Positions 53,954 to 62,636 of a stretch of 64,000 nt of DNA are shown here, one piece after another; the stretch's first letter is position 1, and each line of letters opens with the position of its first letter. The notes under the pieces were generated by a model, which saw nothing but the letters and a program-made list of their open reading frames with translations, was not told the origin of the DNA and made no database searches. This DNA comes from Aalborgiella sp963841045 (GTDB taxonomy: Bacteria > Pseudomonadota > Gammaproteobacteria > Burkholderiales > Burkholderiaceae_C): assembly GCA_963841045.1 (NCBI GenBank), contig CAWJBD010000005.1, forward strand, positions 62,001 to 126,000, in the 5' to 3' direction. The position numbers and the translations under genes are program-made.

Positions 53954-54391
53954 ATGACACCAAGATTTCGACGCGTACTTCAGGCAGTTCTGTATGAAGT
54001 CGGAGCCATCGTGTTCGTCGGCCCCGTGTTGAGCTATGCCTTTGAAAAGCCCGCCAGCTCAACTTTCCTACTGGCGCTTGTGCTGTCCACCATCGCGCTG
54101 TGCTGGAACTATATATTTAATGCGATCTTTGAGCGATGGGAGTCAAAGCAAGAAGTCAAAGGCAGAAACTTTGCCCGTCGCCTAGCGCACGGAATTGGTT
54201 TTGAGGGCGGTCTCACGCTCATTCTGGTTCCGGTTATGGCGCTGTGGTTGAACACAACGATGTGGGTTGCGTTCCTTGCAAACCTGGGTTTGCTTGCTTT
54301 CTTCTTTGTCTATGCGATTGGCTTCACTTGGACCTTTGACAAGGTGTTCGGTCTACCTAAGTCCGCACAGAGTGCGACAGGTGCTGGGTAG
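53954..54391 (+). CDS. PACE family efflux transporter
   Basis: A 145-residue four-helix membrane protein made of two tandem bacterial transmembrane pairs, the PACE (AceI-like) pattern: RRVLQAVLYEVGAIVFVGPV, WNYIFNAIFERWE, then ARRLAHGIGFEGGLTLILVPVMALWLN and FVYAIGFTWTFDKVFG. Members export chlorhexidine and other biocides or short-chain diamines by proton exchange. It is 53 bases past the second attC-like site and has no attC after it, so it may be the last cassette or a resident gene. Confidence 0.88.
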   Translation: MTPRFRRVLQAVLYEVGAIVFVGPVLSYAFEKPASSTFLLALVLSTIALCWNYIFNAIFERWESKQEVKGRNFARRLAHGIGFEGGLTLILVPVMALWLNTTMWVAFLANLGLLAFFFVYAIGFTWTFDKVFGLPKSAQSATGAG

Positions 54392-54446
54392 CAGACGCGG
54401 ATGCATGATGCGCTGAGAGATTGTCTTCGCTCACAATCGCTTGCAT

Positions 54447-54520
54447 GAAAAAATATATAGAAATTTAGGCTGTAGCCGGCGTATTTATTGCCTAGTATGC
54501 TATGAATAATATAGCATTTT
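54447..54520 (-). repeat. Dispersed palindromic repeat, intergenic copy
   Basis: Reverse-oriented copy: AAAATATATAGAAATTTA, GGCTGTAGCCGGCGTATTTA, TTGCCTAGTA, TGCTATgaataatATAGCA. It separates the PACE gene from the end of the dsr operon. Confidence 0.88.
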
Positions 54521-54535
54521 GCCTACTTGAGACTA

Positions 54536-54919
54536 CTACTGCGTATTCACCATGTGATCCGCCAGCGCTTGGAAGTTGGCTTGGAGTTGTGTGCGGAAGG
54601 GTTCATCTGCGACTGTTTCTGCCAGGGATTGCTTCATGCACAGCATCCATTCGTCTTTGGCTTCTGGTGTGACGGCATACGGGGCGTGACGCTGGCGCAT
54701 GCGGGGGTGGCCTTTTTTGTCGGTGTACATGGTGGGGCCGCCGAACCAACCGCTGAGATATTCAAAAAGATTTTGCTCGCTGCCCGCTAGGCTATCGGGG
54801 TGCAATTTGCGCACTTGGTAGGCTTCGGGGAGTTCGTCCATCAACTCGTAAAAGCGGTGCACCAGTTTGCGCACGCCGGCTTCGCCACCAATGCGTTCAT
54901 AGGGTGTTTGGGGAGTCAT
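54536..54919 (-). CDS. Group II truncated haemoglobin (TrHbO)
   Basis: A 127-residue group II truncated globin: PYERIGGEAGVRKLVHRFYELMDE, LFEYLSGWFGGPTMYTDKKGHPRMRQRHAPYAV (in part) with the proximal His in RMRQRHAPY and the conserved Trp in KDEWMLCMKQSLAE. It binds oxygen or NO and may detoxify peroxide or NO. It is two bases after cobA, at the end of the dsr operon strand, so it may be co-expressed with sulfur oxidation. Confidence 0.93.
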   Translation of the reverse strand: MTPQTPYERIGGEAGVRKLVHRFYELMDELPEAYQVRKLHPDSLAGSEQNLFEYLSGWFGGPTMYTDKKGHPRMRQRHAPYAVTPEAKDEWMLCMKQSLAETVADEPFRTQLQANFQALADHMVNTQ

Positions 54920-54921
54920 TC

Positions 54922-55713
54922 TCAGGCTGTGGCTGTGACTTTATCTTTGGCACCAAACCACGCCAAAGAATGGTGCAGCTTGACCACTTCACCGACTATC
55001 ACCAAGCAAGGCGATTTCAGGGCTTGCTGCGCCACGATGTCGGCTATTGTGGCCAATGTACCGGTGGCGACTTTTTGGGTGCTGATGGTGCCGTCTTGCA
55101 CCACGGCTACGGGCAAATCGGCGGATGCGCCATGCGCGACGAGCTGGCGGCTGATTTCTGGCAAACCGCCTAAGCCCATGTAGATGACAACGGTTTGGTT
55201 CAGGCGCACCAGGCTGGGCCAATCTAAATCGGCGGTGCCGTCTTTAAGGTGACCTGTGACGAACAAGCAGCTTTGCGCATAGTCGCGGTGCGTAAGCGGA
55301 ATGCCCGCATAGCTGGACACGCCCGACGCAGCGGTGATGCCGGGGACGACTTCAAAATCAACACCGTGCGCATGCAAGGTTTCCAGCTCTTCACCACCAC
55401 GACCAAAGATGAACGGGTCGCCACCTTTGAGGCGCACCACTTGCTTGCCCTCGTTACCCAGCTTGGCCAATAAGGTGTTGATTTGCTCTTGCCGCATGGT
55501 GTGTTCGTTGCGGCGCTTGCCCACATAAATGCGCTCTGCGGTTTTGTTCACAAACTCCAGCACATCGCTGGAGACCAAGTGGTCGTACACCACCACGTCG
55601 GCCTTTTCAAGCAAGCGCACAGCGCGCAGGGTCAAAAGCTCTGGGTCACCTGGGCCCGCGCCCACCAAATAGACACGGCCACGATGATTCGACAAACTTG
55701 CAGATGCACTCAT
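54922..55713 (-). CDS. cobA: Uroporphyrinogen-III C-methyltransferase (SUMT)
   Basis: A 263-residue SUMT: VYLVGAGPGDPELLTLRAVRLLEKADVVVYDHLVS (in part), RLKGGDPFIFGRGGEE, and GIPLTHRDYAQSC. It methylates uroporphyrinogen III at C2 and C7 to give precorrin-2, the precursor of sirohaem, the cofactor of DsrAB. Its place directly after dsrR and dsrN, 18 bases from dsrR, supports a dedicated sirohaem supply for the sulfite reductase. Confidence 0.95.
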   Translation of the reverse strand: MSASASLSNHRGRVYLVGAGPGDPELLTLRAVRLLEKADVVVYDHLVSSDVLEFVNKTAERIYVGKRRNEHTMRQEQINTLLAKLGNEGKQVVRLKGGDPFIFGRGGEELETLHAHGVDFEVVPGITAASGVSSYAGIPLTHRDYAQSCLFVTGHLKDGTADLDWPSLVRLNQTVVIYMGLGGLPEISRQLVAHGASADLPVAVVQDGTISTQKVATGTLATIADIVAQQALKSPCLVIVGEVVKLHHSLAWFGAKDKVTATA

Positions 55714-55731
55714 ACGGGAATTATCGCAATC

Positions 55732-56125
55732 TCAGTGCATGGTTTTGGAACTGCTTGAACCAGTGCCACAACCGCCTGTGCTGCAACCACCAGAGCCGCA
55801 GCCACCGCCAGATGATTTGGTACCGCAGCCACCACCACTGCTGGCTTCTGTTCGCTGAAGATGAAATTGAATTCACCAGGATTGAGTTCTACAAAGTCCA
55901 AAATGGTGGTGTCCAAAATGGTTGGTATTCAGGCCCAATGACGACGGGATGCCGTTCAGGTCCAAGCTTCATGTCTTCATCGGCAATGTCATCAAAGCCC
56001 ATGCCGTATTCGACAGAGCCATCGGCTTGCGCTTGGCAGCAATGCGCAATGCCATGCCTTGCTGCATCGCTGTTTTGGACTGCCATTTCAATTTGTTTGG
56101 CTGCTTCGGGTGTGACTGTAAACAT
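55732..56125 (-). CDS. dsrR: DsrR-like A-type (IscA/HesB) protein with Gly/Cys-rich tail, frame broken several times
   Basis: Starts MFTVTPEAAKQIEMAVQ. After correcting shifts near 56065, 56035, 55970, 55950 and 55930 the sequence reads GMALRIAAK, QADGSVEYGMGFDDI, DEDMKL, PVVIGPEYQPFLDTTILDF and VELNPGEFNFIFSEQKP, the fold of DsrR, which lacks the first IscA cysteine. A final shift near 55815 gives an open tail SGGGCGTKSSGGGCGSGGCS and GGCGTGSSSS to the stop at 55732. DsrR supports DsrM/sulfite reductase maturation in Allochromatium. At least five indels in 400 bases mean sequence quality here is low; tail frame is the more convincing of two. Confidence 0.7.
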
Positions 56126-56201
56126 GTTTGTTTTCCTTTCAATGGTGTTGATCTTAAACTGTCGGTGGTTAAAAATTGTCTGTGGTTTGATTGAGATTCG
56201 A

Positions 56202-56564
56202 TTAGTGTTCGCCTTTGGTTTTCAGCAAACCTGCAAGCCGATTGCCTTGCTTTTGCGGGCCGCCAATGGGGAACAATTCATGCAAGTTGTGGTTGCTGCC
56301 ACGCTGTTCGTCCCACACTTTGGAGAAATGCCAAATCATGACGCGAACCTGCGCTTGCACGCGGTGTTCTTCGTAATATTCTCGCAAAAATCGAATAACC
56401 TCCCAGTGCTCGGGTTTTAGTTCCAAGCCTTCTGTTGCAGCACGGGCGCGAGCAAAATCTTCGCTCCAATCGTCCAAATTTTTCAGATAGCCTTCGGTAT
56501 CGGTTGCTATGATGGTGCCGTCTGGCAATACCGTTTGGGTTAATACAGGTTCGGCTAAAGTCAT
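56202..56564 (-). CDS. DsrC/TusE-family protein lacking all cysteines
   Basis: A 120-residue DsrC-fold protein: YLKNLDDWSEDFARARAATEG, EHWEVIRFLREYYEEHRVQAQVRVM (in part), then a C-terminal arm LFPIGGPQKQGNRLAGLLKTKGEH. In DsrC the arm ends with a penultimate Cys and has a second Cys ten residues before; here those places hold Glu and Asn, and the whole protein has no cysteine. It therefore cannot carry sulfur like DsrC or TusE; a regulatory or DNA/protein-binding role, as proposed for cysteine-free RspA-type homologues, is inferred. Overlaps the dsrN stop by four bases (ATGA). Confidence 0.88.
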   Translation of the reverse strand: MTLAEPVLTQTVLPDGTIIATDTEGYLKNLDDWSEDFARARAATEGLELKPEHWEVIRFLREYYEEHRVQAQVRVMIWHFSKVWDEQRGSNHNLHELFPIGGPQKQGNRLAGLLKTKGEH

Positions 56565-57976
56565 TTGGCACGCTCCTTCTTTTTATCCCGAACAAAAGCT
56601 ACAAATTGCTCTACCCACTGCGACGACGCATTGTGGTGCAGATGTGCATACGATGCCAACACGTTTTTGTATAGCAAACCATCGTGCTTGCCATCGGCAC
56701 CGTGTCCACGTTTGACACGGTAGGCGTATTGCATATCGGGTGCGATATTTTCAAGGCTTGAATAGTGGAATTCGTGCCCTTTGATGGCCGTATTTGTTTC
56801 AATTGCACTGCCCGACACAGCCCAAGGCGTATTCGCTGTTGTTTCAAGTTCAACATAGCCACGTCCAATCGGTTTGCTGTGCATTTGCACATCAGCAGGA
56901 ATAGCACCCACCATGTCGTAGTTTTTGTCTTGCCAGCTGATGCTGCGCGCCAAATACATCAAACCACCACATTCGGCGTAGACAGGCATACCATCTTCAA
57001 TGGCTGTATGCAATTGCTGACGCAGCTGAACATTGCCTTCTAACAAGGGCATGAACATTTCAGGGAAGCCACCACCGATGAAGATGCCATCCACATCTGG
57101 CAAAGCTGCATCTTGCAAGGTATCAAACGGCACCAGTTCAACGCCAGCATTTTCAAAAGCCAGCAAATCGTCTTGGTAGTAAAAGCCAAAGGCTTTGTCT
57201 TGTGCGATGCCTATGCGTAAATCTCTTTGCAAATCTTTTTTAGTTGGCGATGGGCTCGCGACTACTGATACTTTCTCTAATGGCGCAGGGCTGATACTTT
57301 GATTGGCAACGCTCAGTAAGCGGTCTAAATTCACGCCTTTTGCAATCAGCTCGCCCATGGTGTTGACACGTTGTGCTGCATCGTCCAACTCGTGGTTGGG
57401 CATCAAGCCCAAGTGACGTTCTGTGACAGACAATTGTGCATCGAGGCCGATGGCACCCAGCACTTCCACATCGGTGTAGTGCTCAATCACCGCACGCAGT
57501 TTGGCTTCATGCCGCGAGCCACCAATTTTGTTCAATATCACACCCGCAATGCGAATAGCAGGGTCAAAGGCTTGGTAACCCAATATCAAGGGCGCGATGC
57601 CGCGTGTCATGCCGCGTGCATCTAAAACCAGCACCACGGGCAAATCCAGCAGTTTGGCCAATGCCGCATTGCTGTTGCTGCCGTCCAGTGCCAAGCCGTC
57701 ATAAAGGCCTTTGTTACCTTCAACAATGCTGATGTTGGCATGGTGACTGTGTGTGGCAAATATCGCTTCAATTTGTGCGTGCGACATCAGGTAAGGGTCG
57801 AGATTGAAACAAGCCCGACCACTGGCTTGTGCCAGCCACATGGGGTCAATGTAGTCTGGTCCTTTTTTGAATGGCTGAACCCTTAAGCCGCGTTGCGTTA
57901 ACGCAGCGCATATGCCAACTGTAACGGTGGTTTTACCTGACGACTTGTGCGCAGCCGAAATAAGCAGGCGCGACAT
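56561..57976 (-). CDS. dsrN: DsrN, cobyrinate a,c-diamide synthase-like sirohaem amidase
   Basis: A 471-residue CobB/CbiA-type protein. The N-terminal ATP-binding region is LLISAAHKSSGKTTVTVGICAALTQRGLRVQPFKKGPDYIDP (in part); the C-terminal glutamine amidotransferase domain has the nucleophile in MPVYAECGGLMYLARS and a GHEFHYS triad segment. In Allochromatium DsrN amidates sirohaem to sirohaem amide for DsrAB. Location directly after dsrP, six bases apart, and absence of other cobalamin genes support DsrN over CobB. Confidence 0.93.
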   Translation of the reverse strand: MSRLLISAAHKSSGKTTVTVGICAALTQRGLRVQPFKKGPDYIDPMWLAQASGRACFNLDPYLMSHAQIEAIFATHSHHANISIVEGNKGLYDGLALDGSNSNAALAKLLDLPVVLVLDARGMTRGIAPLILGYQAFDPAIRIAGVILNKIGGSRHEAKLRAVIEHYTDVEVLGAIGLDAQLSVTERHLGLMPNHELDDAAQRVNTMGELIAKGVNLDRLLSVANQSISPAPLEKVSVVASPSPTKKDLQRDLRIGIAQDKAFGFYYQDDLLAFENAGVELVPFDTLQDAALPDVDGIFIGGGFPEMFMPLLEGNVQLRQQLHTAIEDGMPVYAECGGLMYLARSISWQDKNYDMVGAIPADVQMHSKPIGRGYVELETTANTPWAVSGSAIETNTAIKGHEFHYSSLENIAPDMQYAYRVKRGHGADGKHDGLLYKNVLASYAHLHHNASSQWVEQFVAFVRDKKKERAK

Positions 57977-57982
57977 GCATCG

Positions 57983-59254
57983 TTAGGCGCTTGCGCCTGC
58001 AGGTTTGGTGCTGGCTGCAGGTGCTGTTGACGCAGAAGCCGGAGTAGGTGCAGGTATTCTGGACGACTGCAAAGCCGCATCGTCTAAGCGCTCTGGCAAG
58101 ATGTTGAGCAACTTCACAACCAACAAAACAATCAAGCCTGCAATGGCCACGCCGCCAAATCCTAAGAGAATTTCTGGCAAGCTGGGTGTGTAAGATGCCA
58201 CCACGCCGTCATAAAACGTGCTGCGAACTTGTTTGCCTGGGAACATCACGATGGGGAACGCTTGACCACCCACAATGGTGACGTACATTTGGGCAAACGC
58301 GCCCAACACTACCAGAGCTGTAGCAGCCACAATGCGGCTGCGCATTTGGGCGATTTGGGGGTGTAGCAACAAAATAAATGGCAATACTGTGCCCAATACG
58401 ATTTGCCCCAACCAGAATAGAACGGTATAAACACCGCCATCTAACAAGATGAAACGTTCAAAATCGTGGTGCTTGGTGAAGTACATATTGGTCAAGTGAT
58501 AGACCAAGACAAAGTAAAAACCCACTGCCACGAAGATGGCTTGCAAACGCGCCAATTTGGCTACCATTTCATCGCCCAGCGGACGCCCTGCCCCACGGTG
58601 TGCCAACATCAAAACCAAAATAAACAAGGCCAAACCATAGCTCAAAGACAAGGCGATGAACAAAGGCGCAATCATGGCGGAGTCATAAGCTTGACGTGCG
58701 ACCAAGAAACCAAAAATAGAACCTGTACCTGTTGTCAAAGCCACACGCCACACAAATGCAAACAAACCTGCCAAAGGAGTGAATCGGTTCATCTTGTGTT
58801 CCATCATGGTCCACAAATAGGCGATGACAAATCCCATGAAGCCAGAATACAAAAAGATATTCATGGCAAAAATCGATTTGAAGTTGTAATGCGTCATGGC
58901 AACGATCAAACGATCTGGGCGGCCCAAGTCCAACATCAACACCGTTAAACCACCCAGCAGCAATGCAACGGCTAATACTCCTGATAAAGGTGCCAGCGAT
59001 TTGTAATCCGTCTTACCAAAGACCGATGACATGGATGCCACGTTCAAAGCGCCTGAAGCCGCCACCACCAAGAAAACAGCGAATACGTGTGGCATGCCCC
59101 AAATGATTTGGTTGTTCATGCCGGTCACGATATGGCCATTGTGTTCCATGTACCAAACGGCGAGCATGCCAACCAAAGCGATCAAGCCCAAGCCTGCCAG
59201 CAGCATGTAGTAGCCTGTGCTTTTGCCCTCTAATTTACGTAACGCAATTTTCAT
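57983..59254 (-). CDS. dsrP: DsrP, NrfD-like membrane subunit of DsrMKJOP complex
   Basis: A 423-residue polytopic membrane protein of the NrfD family with about ten transmembrane helices (for example LLAGLGLIALVGMLAVWYM, VFAVFLVVAASGALNVAS, ALSLSYGLALFILVLML) and an Ala/Pro-rich tail. It is the quinone-interacting membrane subunit of DsrMKJOP, which links cytoplasmic DsrC sulfur chemistry to the membrane. It follows dsrO by 42 bases. The long low-complexity C-terminal tail is beyond the usual family end. Confidence 0.93.
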   Translation of the reverse strand: MKIALRKLEGKSTGYYMLLAGLGLIALVGMLAVWYMEHNGHIVTGMNNQIIWGMPHVFAVFLVVAASGALNVASMSSVFGKTDYKSLAPLSGVLAVALLLGGLTVLMLDLGRPDRLIVAMTHYNFKSIFAMNIFLYSGFMGFVIAYLWTMMEHKMNRFTPLAGLFAFVWRVALTTGTGSIFGFLVARQAYDSAMIAPLFIALSLSYGLALFILVLMLAHRGAGRPLGDEMVAKLARLQAIFVAVGFYFVLVYHLTNMYFTKHHDFERFILLDGGVYTVLFWLGQIVLGTVLPFILLLHPQIAQMRSRIVAATALVVLGAFAQMYVTIVGGQAFPIVMFPGKQVRSTFYDGVVASYTPSLPEILLGFGGVAIAGLIVLLVVKLLNILPERLDDAALQSSRIPAPTPASASTAPAASTKPAGASA

Positions 59255-59296
59255 AATGTTTTTACCTCTTGGCGCAAGCTGTACCGCTATTTGGCA

Positions 59297-60102
59297 CTAG
59301 ATACCAATGTAACGAACACCGGTGTTCAAGTCTAAGTTTTCACGAACTTGGCGTGTAGCCAAAGTCGCCACCTTTTTAGCAATGTCGCTTTCGGGGTTGT
59401 TTAAATCACCGAACAGTATGGCTTCGTGACCCGCAGATGCGCAAGCACTGACGCAGGCAGGACTTTCGCCCTTATCAACTTTGTGAACACACAAGGTACA
59501 CCCTTCAACTGTTCCCATGCCACGTGGCACATCAGGCTTTTGATTTATCAAAGGTTCGTGCACAAAAGAGCGCGCTTTGTATGGGCACGCCATCACACAG
59601 TAACGGCAACCGATGCAAATGTGCTTGTCTACCAAGACGATGCCGTCGACACGCTTAAACGATGCACCTGTTGGGCACACATCGACACAAGGTGGTTCGG
59701 CACAGTGTTGGCACATCATGGGCAATGATTGTGTTTTTCCGGTTTTGTTTCTTTGATTTCGATCTTGCGAATCCACTGTGAATCCGTGGGCAAGGTACCA
59801 CCAGACAATCCATTTTCTGTATTGCAGGCCGTCACGCAATCGGTACAACCACTGCTGCATTTACCGCTGTCGATCAACATGCCCCAACGTACTTTGCTAC
59901 TAGCACCCTGACCTGCCGCACCAGCATCGGGCGTTGCAGCTTGCGCAACTTCCATTAAACGCACACCTGGTGCAATTAAGGCACCCGCAATACCCGCTGT
60001 CGCTGCCAATCCTAAAAATCCACGGCGACTGGCAGAATTTGACGCGGCATTAGTCACATCTGGAGAAGTTGATTTATCTGGATTTGAATTTTCTGTGTTC
60101 AT
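59297..60102 (-). CDS. dsrO: DsrO, periplasmic ferredoxin-like subunit, frame broken once
   Basis: A protein of about 268 residues. The Tat signal (SRRGFLGLAATAGIAGALIAPG) is followed by cysteine clusters: CSSGCTDCVTAC in the first frame; after a shift near 59740, MCQHCAEPPCVDVCP, CIGCRYCVMACP and CTLCVHKVDKGESPACVSAC. The HycB-like four-cluster set is typical of DsrO, which relays electrons in the periplasm between DsrJ and DsrP. The start ATG overlaps the dsrJ stop (ATGA). Confidence 0.92.
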
Positions 60103-60605
60103 GGCTTCACCTGTTGCTGCACAACGACTTGACGCAGTTTCATACTGGCTGCTGATTCAGCCGAATTACCATGTGGTGAAACCAGTGGATGAAACGCAGT
60201 TGGCGCGGGTTTGCTGGCATGGCATTCAAAGCAATCAATCTTGACTGCGGTGAAATTATGGCAACTTTGGCAAAAGTTAGACCCACTGGCATTGACACTG
60301 TTCGTTGTCTTGCTGGCATGGCATTCAATGCATGCTTTCAAGCTGTTTTTGCCAGTGCGAATACCGCCACGCATGGTATCGTCACGCTGATGTTTCAACA
60401 TGTCACCGTGGTTGCGGCGCATGAATGCGGGATCAGCGACGCATTCACCACCCTTGGCCTTTTCAACGATGGGCGCAGAGACTCGCGACCCAGCTGTCTT
60501 AGTGCCTTCAGCAGCCATAGCCCATGTTGCTGCGAGCGTGATGAAGGCTAACAACATCAAACGCAACAAAGCACCCAAACTAGGCAAGCGAAAGGTCAGT
60601 GCCAT
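60099..60605 (-). CDS. dsrJ: DsrJ, periplasmic triheme cytochrome c
   Basis: A 168-residue protein from ATG 60605, four bases after dsrL. A long hydrophobic N-terminal segment (LRLMLLAFITLAATWAMAAEG) acts as signal or anchor. Three haem-binding CxxCH motifs are visible: CIECH, CQSCH and CFECH, the number known for DsrJ. A Cys in GGECVADPAFMRRNHGDMLKHQRDDTMR may be the unusual haem ligand reported for Allochromatium DsrJ. Part of DsrMKJOP. The longer frame to 60794 runs into dsrL and is not used. Confidence 0.94.
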   Translation of the reverse strand: MALTFRLPSLGALLRLMLLAFITLAATWAMAAEGTKTAGSRVSAPIVEKAKGGECVADPAFMRRNHGDMLKHQRDDTMRGGIRTGKNSLKACIECHASKTTNSVNASGSNFCQSCHNFTAVKIDCFECHASKPAPTAFHPLVSPHGNSAESAASMKLRQVVVQQQVKP

Positions 60606-60609
60606 GAAC

Positions 60610-62586
60610 TTACTCTCCCAGACCCATCTGAATATAGCCTGTAGGGCAAACATCAGCGCAAATATGGCAGCCAATACATTTAGCGTAGTTGGTATCAACA
60701 TAGCGGCCAGTGGTTGATTTCGCTTTGGGAACTTTGAATACGGCTGTTTGCGGGCAGTAAACCACGCAGTTATCGCACTCAAAACATTGTCCACAGCTCA
60801 TGCAACGTTTGGCTTCGGCTACTGCTTGCGCTTCCAGCAATGGATGCAGGCGCTCTTCAAAGTTATTCAATGCTTCAACAGCTGTCAAGTTGGTGACATT
60901 GCGCACGTTGCGATTGATTGACGGGAAATGCCCCAAGAACAACTCTTTATGTGAAATCACATAACGGTCAGAACGGTTGTCGAAGTTGTGGATTGCAGCA
61001 GTGCTCTTATCTGTACCGCGAATTGGTTCATGCACTTCGCTGAAAGTGAGACCTTTCTCGACCATCTTGCGAGTCAAGTCGAATGAATGCACGTCAATTT
61101 TTGGACGTTTTTCAAGCGCTTCACCTTGGAGGAAACGATCAATGCCGTCAGCCGCAATCGCGCCGTGACCAATGGCTGTTGTCAACAAGTGTGGACGCAC
61201 CACGTCACCGCCAACAAAGATGCCTTCTTGACCCTGAACTTGGTAATTCTTGTCGCTGTTGATTGCGCCTTTGCCATTGTTAAATTCTTCAAGGCCTGTG
61301 AAGTCAACCGCTTGACCAATTGCAGAAACAATCAAATCGGCTGGAATATCCTCTTCGGTGCCTTCAATGTTTTTGATATCCAAGCGACCGCCAACAATTT
61401 TTGCTTCGCACTGAATCACACGCAATGCAGTTGCTCGGCCATCAGCACCGCGAACAATAGACAACGGCACCATGCCGCCACGAATCGAAATGCCCTCAGA
61501 CAGCGCGTGCTCAACTTCATGTTTTGAAGCTTGCATCTTGTCAATCGCAAAAATAGTTGTCAAAGTGACTTCAGCACCTTGACGCGCAGAAGCAGAAGCC
61601 ACATCATGTGCTACATGTCCAGCAATGGCAAATTCAGGGCGATCGGACTCGTTAATTTTATCAATGTGACCTAAACGACGTGCGACAGTTGCAACGTCAA
61701 TGGATGTGTCACCACCACCAACCACCACAACACGTTTACCCACATGACGTAAACGACCATCGTTAAACGCTTTCAGGAACGAAGTTGCCGTAACCACGTT
61801 GGGTGCATCAGCACCTTCCACCGCCAGCGCACGACCAGCTTGTGCGCCTAAGCCCAAAAATACGGCATCGTAATCCGCACGAATCTGGGTCATGGTGATG
61901 TCAGTACCAATGCGGCAGTTCATGCGTGCCTCAACACCTAAATCTAAAATTCGTTGAATTTCAGCGTCCAAGACATCGCGTGGGGTACGGAATCCAGGAA
62001 TGCCGTAGCGCATCATGCCACCGAGCTCGGCACGTTCATCAAAAATAGTGACTGAGTGACCTTTTAAAGCCAATTGATATGCGGCTGACATACCAGCTGG
62101 CCCACCACCAATGACGGCTACCTTTTTGCCGCTAGATGCCTCTGATTTTTTATAAGCGATTTTGTTTTGAATCGCGTAATCACCCAAAAAATGCTCGACT
62201 GAGTTGATACCAACAAAATCTTCAACTTGGTTACGATTGCAACCAGACTCACATGGTGCTGGGCAAACTCGACCCATCACGGAAGGAAATGGGTTGGCTT
62301 CAGTCAATCGGCGAAACGCATATTCTTGCCAACTCATGCTGGGTTTACCATCGCTACCGACAGGTGGTTTCTCAATACCACGAACAATATTCAAATAGCC
62401 GCGAATGTCTTCACCTGCAGGACAGCTGCCTTGGCATGGTGGTGCACTTTGAATATATGTGGGGCACTTATGCGAATGATCAGCATCGAAAATCGCTTTC
62501 TGGAATGAGCTGTACGTATTGGCACCATCTTTGAATCGGCGGAAAGTGATTGGCTTGGTTGCGGTCGGTTCTGCAATGCTCGACAT
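60610..62586 (-). CDS. dsrL: DsrL, iron-sulfur flavoprotein NAD(P)H:acceptor oxidoreductase
   Basis: A complete 658-residue protein, nearly equal to Allochromatium DsrL (655). N-terminal cysteines as in glutamate synthase small subunit (CQGSCPAGEDIRGYL, CPAPCESGCNRNQVEDF), FAD motif VIGGGPAGMSAAYQLAL, NAD(P) motif VVVGGGDTSIDVATVARRL, second FAD site GIFVGGDVV, and a C-terminal ferredoxin part (CMSCGQCFECDNCVVYCP, CIGCHICADVCPTGY). DsrL accepts electrons from DsrAB during sulfide or sulfur oxidation, so its presence points to the oxidative direction. Confidence 0.96.
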   Translation of the reverse strand: MSSIAEPTATKPITFRRFKDGANTYSSFQKAIFDADHSHKCPTYIQSAPPCQGSCPAGEDIRGYLNIVRGIEKPPVGSDGKPSMSWQEYAFRRLTEANPFPSVMGRVCPAPCESGCNRNQVEDFVGINSVEHFLGDYAIQNKIAYKKSEASSGKKVAVIGGGPAGMSAAYQLALKGHSVTIFDERAELGGMMRYGIPGFRTPRDVLDAEIQRILDLGVEARMNCRIGTDITMTQIRADYDAVFLGLGAQAGRALAVEGADAPNVVTATSFLKAFNDGRLRHVGKRVVVVGGGDTSIDVATVARRLGHIDKINESDRPEFAIAGHVAHDVASASARQGAEVTLTTIFAIDKMQASKHEVEHALSEGISIRGGMVPLSIVRGADGRATALRVIQCEAKIVGGRLDIKNIEGTEEDIPADLIVSAIGQAVDFTGLEEFNNGKGAINSDKNYQVQGQEGIFVGGDVVRPHLLTTAIGHGAIAADGIDRFLQGEALEKRPKIDVHSFDLTRKMVEKGLTFSEVHEPIRGTDKSTAAIHNFDNRSDRYVISHKELFLGHFPSINRNVRNVTNLTAVEALNNFEERLHPLLEAQAVAEAKRCMSCGQCFECDNCVVYCPQTAVFKVPKAKSTTGRYVDTNYAKCIGCHICADVCPTGYIQMGLGE

Positions 62587-62636
62587 GTGTTGTACTCCTG
62601 AACTATTTGTAAATTTTCTCGAAATACTATTTACGT

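Noticed and set aside
56561..57976. CobB of a cobalamin pathway
   Set aside because: No cobalamin genes surround it, whereas it lies between dsrP and dsrR in the position of dsrN.
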